64,000 nucleotides of DNA from Acarospora socialis (GCA_025617375.2 JAMYGW020000001.1:1860001-1924000), one strand, 5' to 3'; counted from the first letter of the stretch, positions 22,916 through 34,381 are shown. The notes: a model not told the origin generated them from the sequence alone. Translations and numbers: made by a program.

Positions 22916-23653
22916 CTATTCTGGTGGCTCCCCGTACCAGTTCAAGAACGCGCCCCATTTTGGGACCGTCTTCCAAACATCAGGATCCGCGCCTCCAGAA
23001 CGATCATGAGGAGAACTGGCTCTGCTGGGATGCCAGACTCTGAGGCTCTCCCTACTAGGATCATATCCTCTAACAGCATTGATGGGGATCCTCGGAAGTG
23101 GTTTTCACGCAATGGATATGGGTTCAGCATTATAACGTGATACTGACTTACGGCATGAAACATCAACCACATAATAAAGAAAATCGTGATTCAGACGAGA
23201 TTCACTCAGAGACTGACGGCCAGGACATCGTCATGCGATAGGGCTGTTGGTATATGGATGCGGGGGAGGGGGGGGGGAGCCCGGGGTGTGTGGGGTGGTT
23301 GGTGTGGCTTGTCTCTGTCGTTCATCGTGATGTCCAGATCCAAATCCAAATCATCATCTGGTAGAGCTTTTGCCGCTGCTTTCAAGCCGTGCAATTCTCT
23401 CCGCCTGCGCCGCTATCGTCGCCTTCAAGGCGGCATTTGCCCCAGTGGCCTCCTCCTCCCCAGTAACCTTCTTGCCCCTATCGGCCTCGTTTCCCCCAGT
23501 GGTCTTGTTGCAATCTCCCTTGTCATGTGCATGGGCTGTTGACCGGCCGGGATCGTTGCTGGTATGGCATGGAAGCCCGTCTCTTCTACCTCCTCTGCTC
23601 CACTTTTCTTCGATCAATTCAGATCTCGCTGGACTTCCCAGGGTCCTTAGCAC
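22916..23653 (-). CDS. Doubtful minus-strand gene or gene remnant
   Basis: Two pieces look protein-like. Near 23653-23354 a 99-codon frame ends in a short coiled-coil pattern (ALKATIAAQAERIARLES). Near 23106-22916 a frame ends RSGGADPDVWKTVPKWGAF then LNWYGEPPE before a stop, preceded by an acceptor and, upstream, a GTAAGT donor. I could not find splice sites that join the two in one frame. It may be a small gene with a different exon structure, or a decayed gene. No family recognised. Confidence 0.22.
23262..23295 (+). other. G-rich tract, possible G-quadruplex
   Basis: Within 34 bases there are four runs of at least four G, including one of ten, separated by short loops. It is outside any confident gene. 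Confidence 0.6.
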
Positions 23654-24337
23654 CCTCCAGTTCTAGATTCACGGCGTCTTCACACCAGCGGGGGGCCTGT
23701 TTGCGACTCTCACATCGGTTACCATGTTAAGGCTCGCTATGCCTCCTTTCGGGGCCGCTGCGGCAGTTGGGGCGACGCTACTGACTGTGACTGTTTGACC
23801 TTGCGGAGTGGTAAGGTAGAGGGCTGGTTTTGCTAAGAAATAATTCTGCATAACAACAATGGTACTGAATAACTGCACACAACAGATTGCCCGTACCAAT
23901 GTAGCAGATTGGCGCACAGAGCCCAGTTCAATGCGTAGACAGTTACAAAGTGCCTGAATCCCTTCCATTTGAGAAGGTAACAAGCTCGTAGTTCAACATC
24001 ATCTACGAAAGCCATTGACAAAATTCTTCGCCACCCTCCAGCTTGAGCTATTTACATAGAATCACAAGAAGAACAACACAATCTTGCAGCAAAGATCTGC
24101 ATATGTTGCAGAATGAGAATTGATAAAGCTGAAGTACCTCAGAAGCAGCTGTTATACCTAGTCTCAGCTAGGTATGGGACCTTTTTGACTAATTTGTTGT
24201 CAGTTGCTTGGGACTGCGTACATAGCAATCCTCGGCACCCGTAAAATTTACAGGCTCGAGGACCTCGAAGCTCAAACCCCAACACAGGACGTTGCACAAC
24301 CCATACAAGTCGCTCTTGCGCATAACTTCCCTCAACC

Positions 24338-25072
24338 ATGGCGAAAACTCCCAAACTCACAAAGTCCAGCAAACGTACTCCACCCCTTCAACTCAAACCC
24401 ACTTCCCCACCAAAAATGTTCCACTAAACCCCCGCTAACACCCCCCCACCACCAGCCCCCTCCCTCCACTCCCGTGCTCGCAAACGCCACATCTCCCCAA
24501 CACTCAATCTCGACAAACCCCTCACCTCCCTCGCCGCGCCGGTGCCCTCTCCGAATCGGCGCCCGTCAATCCTAGCCGCGCACCATGGCGCCGGCGTTAC
24601 CAAGAAGAAAGCGAAGGGCAAGGCGCTGAGCAGGGCGCAGAAGAGGCGGCAGGAACGCGGGCTGGAGAGGGCGGAGACCGTGATGGATAAGACGGAGCGG
24701 AAGGTTGAGAAGGGGGCGGGGAGGAGGAGGGGCGGGAGGGAGAGGAAGGTGAGTGGGATCTGGCGTGGTTGGGGTTGAGGGGGGTGGGTTCAGGGGAGAG
24801 GAGAGGGCTAATTGTGGGGTGGGTAGATTGCTTGGGAAGAGTTGAACGGGAGGATCAGGGAGGGGAAGGAACAGGGATCTGGGTCGAAGAGAAAAGAGGG
24901 CGCTTTGGACAAGGAGAAGGAGTATGAGGATGCGGATTGGGAGGATGAGAGTATGGTTGAGGAGGATGAGGTTGGAGGGAAGGTTAGCAATCGGCCGGGT
25001 CTGATGGCGGAGGCTGGATTGGCCGAAGGGGAGAAACCTCCGGATCAGGCTGACGATGATGAGATCCTCTGA
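24338..25072 (+). CDS. ALB1: Alb1, pre-60S shuttling factor
   Basis: A small basic ribosome-biogenesis factor that rides on pre-60S particles with Arx1 from nucleus to cytoplasm. The spliced 191-residue product begins MAKTPKLTKSSKPPSLHSRA, continues RPSILAAHHGAGVTKKK, then RAQKRRQERGLERAETVMDK and IAWEELNGRI, the Alb1 pattern. Exons are 24338-24374, 24456-24748 and 24827-25072; the first holds only 12 codons. The C-terminus is acidic (EDADWEDESMVEEDEVGG). Introns are C-rich then G-rich. Confidence 0.88.
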
Positions 25073-26998
25073 CACGAAGGATGAGTGGCGCCGATTGATA
25101 TGCTGCACGCGTGCATGGGAGGCGTTCTCGGTGGGCCTTTTCTGATGCATGTCAGGTAAGGGGGAGGCCGTCATATGATGATGATCACAGGATGCTGTGC
25201 ATTATAGGTCTCTCGAAGACCTCCGCAGGGGATCTCCAGCTTAATTCATCCACGTCAGCTTGTTTTGGGGTCGAAGGTGACCGAGACTGGCTGTCAAACC
25301 TTGCACAATTCAAATTGACATAATACCACTATGTCTTTTCGTCCCGAGCCTTCTTTGGCGGTGTGATGGAATTACAAAACGAGGGCAAAACATACAACAG
25401 CGGGTATTCGCTGGTCGTCACCGGTCCAAATATCAATCCGCCGATGTAAGGCTTGTGTATGGCAGAGCGGACGGGATGCCCAATTCTCCTTACTCTATGG
25501 TCGTATGTTGTAGGGTCGGTTTGAGAATGGTATGTACTCTGTATATTTCTTGGATTTACAAGTGCGAAGACCGGGGAGCGGCTCCTACATCACCCCACAG
25601 TCTGAGCTGTCATGCAGAGAATTACAATGTCGTAACAGAACGCATTTATCTTACCTAAGATGAGTGACTGACAACAGTCTATAGTTCGCTCGCAAGGGTA
25701 TCAGAGCCGTCGTATCTGCCAGAAGTAGGTGAGGTTGGAGGCCCTCCGGTTCATTAGCTCGCCGTCTTTATGCAGCCATCTGGGATTGAGCAGGCGTACT
25801 CCGTATGCTTGTACAGACTTTAGTGGTCCATCGGATAACAAGTTGTTTTCTGATAGAGATGACTGATTGTTCCCTTTGATATCGATAAAGCAGAGCAGTA
25901 TGGTCGTCAATGAATGCCGTTGTGCACCAAGACAATGTATGGGTGAAGTACCTTCGTACTCCCCAAGTCTAGGCCTATCTTGTAAAATGAATTCCTTTTT
26001 ATTCTTGACAGTTCATGGAGACCCCCATGTAACATAGTCAGCTTTTCTCAAGGATCACATTTATTGATGTCTTGACGTTTTGGAGTGCGCCATGGAACTA
26101 TTAGCATTCACTTACGACCTAGAACTATAAGCTTATGGGACTGGTTTTCTGCACGGCAAGTTACAATTATGTCCAGATCAACAACCTTTCCACAATCCCA
26201 GCTTGTAACGAGAACCGTAAGATCAGCACAACCACAATTCGATATATTACTCTACCTGTTTATTGGCGACTATACAATAAGTCCAAGCAGCTTCTTTTTA
26301 GTGGATCGATTTGATTGATCGTTGTGGTCTCAAACCGTTTGTTATTATGCTGATTAACGTACTCGTACCTTAGTTGCTTGGCTGCTTAAGCCTCATTGTT
26401 CTAAAATCATACGACTTCACCATGACCGGTCTATCAACATGGCTGAAAACCAGCAATGTCATTGATGGAGAGCACTATCAGCAGACTTCATATTTCTCTA
26501 TGCAATTGGATCGGTCTGCTTACTCTACATGGCACTGATAACCTGAGCTTGAAACCCTTGTTATGCTATACGAGCTGTGCATTGCTGAAGTCAATGACTT
26601 ATGCCTTCTGCATGAATACCTTGATAGCGTCTTCAGTTCACCAACCGGACTGCCCGCTGCTTGCAATCCCTCAATGCTGGCGGCAGGACCGAAGGAACTG
26701 AGATGTGTTTCTGGGTCATCTTGGTTGGTACGCCAGCTCATGGAAAATGGCGGTGAATATCATCACAGCAGGCTTAACGCACTTACAATGAGGGCCCCCT
26801 TGATTCATGAAGGTCTATATATTTGGCTGCATCGTTATGCGTTTCCTCTTCTATCATCTTCATTCTCAACTCGAACTTGATTGAAAGATAGCACAAGTGC
26901 GCAGCCAAAAGTTACTTTTCCACACTCCCCTATTCCATTCTCACTTTCAAGTATTTGAATCAAAGAGTCCCGAAGTTATCTGTCCACCTTGCGACATC
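25073..26998. other. Intergenic, no gene recognised
   Basis: About 1.9 kb, AT-richer in its second half. It contains a TACTCCGTA copy near 25799. Frames up to 105 codons show no domain or splice pattern. The last 200 bases, with TATATAT near 26817, form the promoter of the next gene. Confidence 0.5.
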
Positions 26999-29344
26999 AT
27001 GCCCTCTGCGACGTTGCCATCTGTGACGTTGCCATCTGTGACGTTGCCATCCGCCAATGGAGCTGTCAGCAACAACTCGAGCGTTGCTAAGAAACCCACT
27101 ACCGCCAACGGACCTGTCAGCAACAACTCTAGCGTTGCTAAGAAACCCACTACCGCCAAAAATGTCAAGGTCGGTGTTTGGAGCCTTCGGAGCACCGAGT
27201 TCACAGAGCTTGAGGCCCCGGAGAACACCGAGTCATTGTTTTCTGGCACTGTTGGGGAGAGCGTTATAGGCCAGGATTCCAGGCGAAAAGTTAAGAAGAT
27301 TGATTTCATGCCGGGTGGAAAGTACCGCTGTAAGCCTCCCTAGCGTTTTCCACGAGAAAGCACTCTGATCAGACGTTAGCTATCGTGAAGCTCTTCCTTC
27401 GCTTCGCAGGCCAAGATGAAAACAGCCCCTGGGCTCTCGCCACAGGCTGGCTCATCAGTGACGACACATTTGTGACTGCGGGGCACTGCGTGTTTGATTG
27501 GTCGCACAATCTCGGAAGGCTGACGCATGTTAAAGCATACATTGGCTATAGCGGTAAAGAGTCCATCACCGACAGTAGGAACTATGCTGTCCAATTTCGT
27601 ACCGGGAAGCGAGTCGCTGCTCCTTCCGGTTGGCTAGCAGATGGAAAGAACGAGCTTCGGGACGTAGCGTTCATACAGGTCGATCGGCCATTTACTGGGA
27701 TTAAACCCTTCAAGTATCAGCCAACTCCAGTGTCTGGTACCAATGTGGTTCTGGGTGTGGTCGGCTACCCGGGGGACCTCATGAATCCCAAATCGAAGGA
27801 GAAGGGTGCGGTCAGTTTTCGCTCAGGAGTGCTTTGATTTGACTCCGATCTAACACCTGACAGTTTATGTACGAGATGTACGATGGTACGACAATCGATA
27901 TTCCCAGGACCAAGATGCTTCAATATACGATCGACACTTATGGAGGTACGTGATAATTGGAATAAGGATAATACCTCTGCTAACTTTTCAAGGAAATTCT
28001 GGCTCCCCGGTGATTCGTCAATCAGATATGGCCTCTATTGGGGTACATGTGCTTGGCGGAAATCCGAACTCGGCCTCCGTCATCTCAGGACCTTATGGGA
28101 ACCCGTTCGATGCTTACGTTACTGCTCTCAAAGGAAACCTGACTGGGTCGCACGAGAGTGAGGCTACAGTTAATGGCACAGAAGCGAACTGGTTATCGTG
28201 GATAACAGTACCAACCAAGGAACAAGTCTCCGGCGGTGAAACCGACGCGTCCACCGAAACTGGTGGTTTGGGTCAAGAAGATTCTATGGAGGACTCTGAA
28301 GGTGCTGTCCCTCCTGGGCAGCCAGACTCCGAAGGCGAACTTGAGGAAGGCTTCTTCAACATACTAAAGAAAGCCTTGAAAGTAGCTGGGCCTTTCGGCA
28401 TGGTTGCAAGCGCGGGTTTGAATGTGGCCGGCACGCTACTTGGAAAAAAGAGGGAAGCAGCAGTCGACGAAGCCTATTCCTTTGAAGGTGTAGCCGAACG
28501 AGCTCTGCTTGGAGAGGCTGCACTGGAGGCTGTCGTGCACCTTGGCCCCTCCAAGTGTAAGGATCTGGGCATCTTCAAGCGGATGCAACCCACGGTTATC
28601 AAACTTCGCCCAATTTGCCGCCATGCTGGGCCAACGATCATGCCATTCGTTATGGAACGTGCTTGGCGCATGACGATGGCACCACCGAAGGGGCCTCCGA
28701 AGAAAAACGGGGAGGCAGCAGTTGAGCCAGCACGCACTACCACCTCCGCCGATACCGATACTCTTGGTTTTGGTCCCCGTCTCGATGCGAATGCAGAAGC
28801 CTTCGTTCAAATGTTAACGGAGAGCCTCACGACCGATGATGCTGAAAGTTTTGCGGACACAGAATTCAAAATCGGCGGTGTCATTCGCAAAGGCCTTCGC
28901 ATATTCAGCTCGTTGTTTGAAAGTGTTGCAGAGTCAGGCTTATCTCCGGATGGCACCGAAGCGGCCGTTGACCCAGACATCGAAGCCGATCTCGAAAATC
29001 CAGAGTCTTCAGCGTATACTTACGACGCCATGACCCAACGAGCTATCGCCGGTGAAGCCGCTTTGAGAGCCCTTATACAGACCCCCGTGGAAACGCTAAA
29101 GCAAGAGGGTTTGGTCAATGTCTTGAAGGGCCCGTTAACGAAATACGGTCCCAAGTTCTTGAAGCTGTTGGAGGGAGTAGGAACCGGGTTGGGCATAGCC
29201 TCAGCAGTTAAAGATCTTACTGGGAAACAAGGCGAGAGTATCGGCGGAGAGGTTCCGACGACTTCAGGTGGAAAGGATGAGGATGCAACTACTACGGAAA
29301 AGGAGGAGGACGCTTTTCTAGCCACACTCGAGTCTGGCTTCTAA
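26999..29344 (+). CDS. Intracellular V8/trypsin-like serine protease with duplicated C-terminal module
   Basis: A 731-residue product from exons 26999-27329, 27380-27810, 27864-27945 and 27993-29344. Residues 1-50 are short tandem repeats (SVTLP three times; SVAKKPTTA units twice). Residues 110-350 form a chymotrypsin-fold protease of the V8/glutamyl-endopeptidase type: TAGHC (His146), LRDVAFIQ (Asp205) and GNSGSPV (Ser284) supply the triad; the Ser motif is built by the third splice. The rest has two copies of an unrecognised helical module: AYSFEGVAERALLGEAAL from about residue 442 and AYTYDAMTQRAIAGEAAL from about 622, each preceded by an amphipathic LKKALKV or RKGLRIF helix. No signal peptide, so probably cytosolic. 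Target unknown. An in-frame ATG 102 bases upstream is possible. Confidence 0.85.
27001..27159 (+). repeat. Tandem repeats in the protease N-terminus
   Basis: Three 15-base copies (units containing GTGACGTTGCCATCT, 27008-27052) are followed by two 51-base copies (about 27058-27159) that differ at a few sites. Both keep the reading frame and are likely to vary between strains. Confidence 0.85.
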
Positions 29345-29771
29345 GCGCCTATGTCAAGTGGTGGAGGAAGGATTAACGTTTTGTCTAACCTTGGCTTCCC
29401 CCAAAAGTAGTTGATTTTAATTTGTTTCTGTGATAGCCCGCATATATCTAGTCTAGCCGTTGGGTAACGAAGAGAAGCTGACCCTTAAGCTGTTCATATG
29501 CTTAACAAAGAGTCATGATAGTCTTGGAAATGAGGTTCTCTCGTAGGCAAAAGTATGAGTAGGAGTGTACTCGTAGTGAAGAAAGGAAAGAATGGTGGGT
29601 TATGTAAGCAAACGCCTATCTTATGCGCGGGAAATTTCACCAAGATGGTTTTCTACTCTACTACAACTTCTAAACCAACCACGGAAGAAACGACCACCTC
29701 ATGCACAGCCCACAGCTTGTTTATCGGAATTCTCTGCTGTGGGAATTCATAGCTCACATTAAATCTCCAGC
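29345..29771. other. Intergenic between protease and deubiquitinase
   Basis: A gap of 427 bases between two plus-strand genes; 3' UTR then promoter. Nothing else recognised. Confidence 0.5.
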
Positions 29772-31898
29772 ATGAACGCAGCCCACGGATACCATGATCG
29801 TTCCACGCATCAGGCGCTGTCAGATCTTCTGGATACCTCAAGCTTGACTTCGATGCGTACCATAGTCGGCTACATTGCCATCACCGGTGCTGTCATCTAT
29901 TATCTTTTCTTGTACTTCGAGTATCCCATCCTTCCTATTCACGAGATGCTCTGGAACTGCTTCGTCTATATGATACCGTCTCGCCTCATCGCCGCCTTGG
30001 ACCAAAGAGTTTCCAACGCAGACATGGCATTATATACTCAAGGGCTTACTGGAGTAAAGTCGCAAAACCATGCAGCAAAGAGCGCAGTCATGAGAAGATT
30101 TCTGGGCTTGGACACGGGAGGATTTCTGGCTGGGTTTGGAAGAGCTCGGAGCTTGTCTGGGATCAGAATATTGGCCAAGAAGGATCAGCCGCGGGTACCA
30201 CCAGGCTTGGGAAACTGGGACAACTCGTGCTATCAGAACAGCGTTATTCAGGGTCTCGCGTCGCTGCAGTCATTCCGGGAATTTTTACAGCCAACCACGA
30301 ACAATCTAGGCCGATGTAGTCAGGAGTCTACACGGAGTGCTTTGGGAGATATCATTGATGCCCTCAACGAGAACTCAAACTCCGGACAGATTCTCTGGAT
30401 TCCTGCGGAGCTCAAAAGCATGAGTAGTTGGCAGCAACAGGATGCGCAGGAGTATTTCTCGAAGGTGGTAGATCAAATCGATAAGGAGCTGTCGAAGACT
30501 GTTCGAAAAACTGTAGAAAGCGACGGGTTGTCCGAAGTGGTAGAACTGTTTGAAGATCAATATGATATCAAGTGCCGGGAAGGCACTGCAAACAGTACTT
30601 CGTTGGACAGCAAATTCGGCGATGCTCACGCCTCATCAGGAACCAGCCAAAGGAACCACGCACGAAACAAGCCAAGCAAGCTATTGTCAAACCTACCAAA
30701 ATCTCCATTAGAAGGACTCCTTGCTCAGAGGGTTGGCTGTTTACGCTGTGGTTATGTCGAAGGGCTTTCACTTATTCCATTCAACTGCCTCACTGTGCCA
30801 CTCAGCAAAGACTATTACCAGGACGTACGAGATTGTTTAGAAGCCTACTCCGCTCTGGAACCGATAGAGGGTGTAGAGTGTGCAAAATGTACCCTTCTCC
30901 GCAGCAAGGAGCAATTGGAACGCCTCCTACACCTACCTCCAAACATACCGGGAGTGGACATGAAGCAAAGCGGAACCCCCTTGTTAGAAATCGTCAGGGA
31001 ATCCGCGAGTACTCGACTCGCAGCAGTCAACGAGGCCCTTGAAGACGAGGATTTTTCAGATAACACCGTGACAAAGAAATGCCAGATACCGTCGCGATGT
31101 CGCGTATCAACCACCAAATCCAGACAAGCTGTCGTCGCTCGTGCGCCCAGCTCGCTCGTCGTTCATGTCAACAGAAGTGTCTTCGACGAGTTCAGTGGAG
31201 TGCAAAGAAAGAACTTCGCCACCGTCACTTTCCCAGAGACGCTGGACATAACCCCCTGGAGTCTAGGCGTCCAGTCAATAACTGACGTTGAGGTCACAAC
31301 TGAACAGTGGGAGACAAATCCCCATAAATCCATGCTCCCCCGCAACGACCACCAAGCATCGAACCAGACAACGAAATACGCTCTAAAAGCCATCATCACG
31401 CACTACGGCCGCCACGAAAACGGCCACTACATCTGCTACCGCAAACACCCCTCCCCACCACCCACCGACTCCGAAATCAACGGCACAGCAAATTGGTACC
31501 GCTTCAGCGACGACGAAGTCACCCCAGTAACCCAGCAAGACGTCCTCGACCAAGGCGGCGTCTTCATGCTCTTCTACGAGAAGCTGGAGGCCCTTACGCT
31601 CCCCACACTTGAGCCTTCTCCCCCTCCCGCCGCAGAGCCTGTTCTCGAGCCAGTCGTGACGGAAATGGCGCAGTCCGCTACTGACGAGTTGGTATCGTGC
31701 CTCGATGGCGAAAAGCCTGCCCCGGAGACGGATAAACCGTCGCAAGTCATAGATGAGCAGCAGCCAATCGCGGCTGATTTGGCGGCATCGTACAAGCCGC
31801 CTCCGATGCGGACGGCGGGGCCTTGCCGGAAAGGGGGACCTCGCCGGAGGGCCGGCAACGTCTTGGCGTCGGCGTCGTCGATGATTAGCGCTAATTGA
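29772..31898 (+). CDS. UBP1: Membrane-anchored ubiquitin-specific protease, Ubp1-like
   Basis: A cysteine protease of the USP/C19 family, 708 residues, one exon. Residues about 30-48 (IVGYIAITGAVIYYLFLYF) are a single membrane anchor, as in yeast Ubp1 of the ER. The Cys box is PPGLGNWDNSCYQNSVIQGL, with the catalytic Cys but WD in place of the common LG/TG. SWQQQDAQEYFSKVVDQID is the QQDAxE box. CLRC and CAKC are the zinc-ribbon pairs of the fingers. The His box is HYGRHENGHYICYR, and WYRFSDDEVTPV completes the active site. The C-terminal 100 residues are Pro/Glu-rich. All catalytic residues are present, so it should be active. Confidence 0.92.
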   Translation: MNAAHGYHDRSTHQALSDLLDTSSLTSMRTIVGYIAITGAVIYYLFLYFEYPILPIHEMLWNCFVYMIPSRLIAALDQRVSNADMALYTQGLTGVKSQNHAAKSAVMRRFLGLDTGGFLAGFGRARSLSGIRILAKKDQPRVPPGLGNWDNSCYQNSVIQGLASLQSFREFLQPTTNNLGRCSQESTRSALGDIIDALNENSNSGQILWIPAELKSMSSWQQQDAQEYFSKVVDQIDKELSKTVRKTVESDGLSEVVELFEDQYDIKCREGTANSTSLDSKFGDAHASSGTSQRNHARNKPSKLLSNLPKSPLEGLLAQRVGCLRCGYVEGLSLIPFNCLTVPLSKDYYQDVRDCLEAYSALEPIEGVECAKCTLLRSKEQLERLLHLPPNIPGVDMKQSGTPLLEIVRESASTRLAAVNEALEDEDFSDNTVTKKCQIPSRCRVSTTKSRQAVVARAPSSLVVHVNRSVFDEFSGVQRKNFATVTFPETLDITPWSLGVQSITDVEVTTEQWETNPHKSMLPRNDHQASNQTTKYALKAIITHYGRHENGHYICYRKHPSPPPTDSEINGTANWYRFSDDEVTPVTQQDVLDQGGVFMLFYEKLEALTLPTLEPSPPPAAEPVLEPVVTEMAQSATDELVSCLDGEKPAPETDKPSQVIDEQQPIAADLAASYKPPPMRTAGPCRKGGPRRRAGNVLASASSMISAN

Positions 31899-32118
31899 GC
31901 GCTTCGGCGGGGTTGGTGGGCTTGGCCTGGCGTTGGGGGAAAGGGAGCTATAACCTGCGTTGTTTTCGGAGGCGTTGGAATACCCCAGGTCATCGGAGGA
32001 CTCTCTGATCGTGCTGGCGTTTTGAATTTGTTGTATTCATGTGTGGAATGCCTCAGTACACAATACAAACGCAAGAAATGTTTAGACTGAACCTCGATTT
32101 CGATAATTGTGAGTGGCA

Positions 32119-34381
32119 CTAGTCATACCGCCTTGAACCCTTACTCCGACTTCTGCTCCTCTCCCTCTCCCTCTTGCGACTCCTGTCACCGCCCCTCCTT
32201 TCCTCCGCTTCTCCACCACCACTTCCTCCGCCTCCTCCGCCGGGCATATAGCGGTCGATGTCTGTGTATCGATGTCTTTCATCCCTGTCTCTGTCCCTAT
32301 CCCTGTCCCTATCCCTGTCCCTATCCCTATCCCTGTCCCTATCCCTGTCCCTATCTCGGTCCCTATCCCTATCCCTATCCCTTTCCAACCCTCTCCTCGC
32401 AGTAGCACCGCCACCCTGCTCATGCCCATGCCCATGCCCGCTGCCATGACCGCCAGGCACATACCGATCGATCTCTACCGGACTCTTACTCCTCACGTCT
32501 CTCTCCCTCTCCCATTCCCTATCCCTCTGGCGCCTACTATCACCGTTGTGATGATGTCGTAACGGAGGTGTGCGCGACCGCTCCGTGCGGGTGTATGTAT
32601 ACGCATGAGTGTAAGACTTCCGTACCGGCGGTGGGGGCGTGCGGGATCTACTTCTGCCCGTTCGGCGGCTACTTCGCGGTGGCGCTGGGGCAGGCGAGCG
32701 GGAGCGGGAGCGGTATCGTTTTGGGTCTCGGCGGTGGGGCGGAGGCGATCGTGAAGGGCTCCGGCTCCGGCTCCGGCTGCGGCTGCGGCGTCTGGGACTG
32801 GCATGGTGGTGGGTCCGGGAAGGGCGGTCCCTGGGCTCAGGATTTCGGTCTCGAGGATATGAATGGGAGGCGGAGGCGGATGGGTGCCGGTTGAACGACT
32901 CGCGGTGGGTGGGGTAGCGGGTTCGAGAGCGGGAGCGGCTTCTGCTGCGGTGACGGTGGTCGCGTTGGTGGAGGGTTTCATCGATGTCGACGGAATTGCG
33001 GCGATGCTTTGAGGTTGTGGTGTTGAGTTGTGGGCTCCGACGGTCGTTGTTGTGGGGGCGAGTATCTTCTGCTGGTGAGTGCTCGAGTCTTCGCTCATTC
33101 CTTTCGAGCTTGACGTCGTCCACGTCGGTTTTGATTGGCGATCTCTGGTCTGCGGTGGCTTTTCGAGGGGAGACGTCACCTATCCTGGACTTCGACAACT
33201 GACCTTTGCGTGGTGGCGGTTCTAAGGATTCGGACCGTTCGAGATCTGGCTTCGGCCGCGATTTGGCTGCGAGCTCTTGACCTTCTTTCAGAAGCAACTC
33301 TAAGGCAGCTTCTTCCAGAGCTTTCTCATCAACCTCAGGTACAGGTGTCACCTTTCGCTCGGGTCTAACGACTTCAGTCCTTCGGGCCGTGGCTTCTCCA
33401 CCCCACGGACTGCTTCTGCCTTCTCTACCTCTGTATCTCCCTCTGTCATATTCTCTCTCACGAACTCGCTCCTCTTCCCTCTCCCTTTCCCTCTCTCTCT
33501 CCCTTTCCCTTTCTCTCTCCCGTTCCCTCTCCCTCTCTTCTCGTCGCCGCCTCTCGCGACGCTCCTCATGCTCACGCTGCCGTTCCTCTTCAAGTCGTCT
33601 TTCTTCTTCCAATTCCGTCTCGCGCTGTAACCTACGACGTTCCTCGCGCTCCTTCTCCTTCTCCCTCTCCTCCTCCTCTTTTTGTCGCTCAAGCTCTCTC
33701 TTCTTCCTTCTCTCCTCTGCCTTGATCCTCGCCTTTTCCTCCTCAACCAGTCGCTGCGCGACCAGCTCCTCCTCTCTAAGCCTCTCTCTAGCCTGCCTTC
33801 TCAGTTCGGCTTCGCGCTCATAGTCGTCCTCCGTCTTGTTTCCTCTTCTCTCCTCTTCCGCAGCTACCTCGTCACCAACTTCATGTCGTCTGATATCCCT
33901 GACAGCTCGCTCCAGATGCTCAACATGCTGCGCAATGAGTCGATCGATGTTGGCTTCGACAGTTTTGTAGATGTTGCTGCGATCAACCGCGCCTTCGATC
34001 AAGGTGGCTGCTTTGCCGCGATCTCGGGATAGGAGAGAGGGTTCGCGCTCAATTTCAGACTCGGCAAGTTCTATAAGGGAGTCTGTGAATTCTGTTTTGG
34101 CTTCCTAAAGCTGTATTAGACCCGTCACCGTGAAGGTTCTGCAGCCATTGTAGTGCTTGGAGCATGGGACAACAGAGACATACATCATCATTGAAGCCCG
34201 CCCAGACTTTCTTCCGCAATGCATCGAACTCGCCCTTCTTCTTGACCGTGTGTAGAAGCGCGTCAATTGATGAACGTTGTCCTGAAGTCAAGGGAAGCTC
34301 TGAGGTCTTAAACCTCTTTCGCTGCGTGCTAGTCAACTCATCTAGGGATCGTTTATGCGATACATTGCCCACCAAAGCCAT
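32119..34381 (-). CDS. SHG1: COMPASS subunit Shg1-like with long RS/RD tail
   Basis: A subunit of the Set1/COMPASS histone H3K4 methyltransferase. Exons are 34381-34184 and 34104-32119, giving about 727 residues. Residues 1-120 contain the Shg1 domain: [34 protein letters not shown], then [20 protein letters not shown] and [20 protein letters not shown]. Then comes a long charged helix (EEEERRRG... and about 20 ER dipeptides), a Ser/Arg-rich region, and near the C-terminus about 20 RD dipeptides followed by a Gly-rich [12 protein letters not shown] segment. Yeast Shg1 has only the N-terminal domain, so the RS/RD tail is a large extension suggesting links to RNA processing. Confidence 0.85.
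32275..32385 (-). repeat. Hexamer repeat encoding (RD)n
   Basis: About eighteen tandem variants of a 6-base unit (CCCTGT/CCCTAT on the plus strand) inside the Shg1 gene. Read on the minus strand it encodes alternating Arg-Asp. Its length is a multiple of six, so changes in copy number would keep the frame. Confidence 0.85.
33473..33540 (-). repeat. CT-rich hexamer repeat encoding (ER)n
   Basis: Imperfect CCCTCT/CCTTTC-type units in the Shg1 gene, read on the minus strand as Glu-Arg dipeptides in a charged helix. Confidence 0.7.

Larger units (their letters stand above)
22482..24337. other. Gene-poor interval with a doubtful minus-strand gene and a G-rich tract
   Basis: About 1.9 kb between two plus-strand genes. 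The first part is the 3' side of the metalloprotease gene. Minus frames at 22916-23653 look partly protein-like and are listed separately. A dense G tract lies at 23262-23295. No other gene or RNA is recognised. Confidence 0.45.

Noticed and set aside
32258-32562. Plus frames reading (SL)n and (PVPI)n
   Set aside because: Translations of the Shg1 hexamer repeat on the wrong strand.
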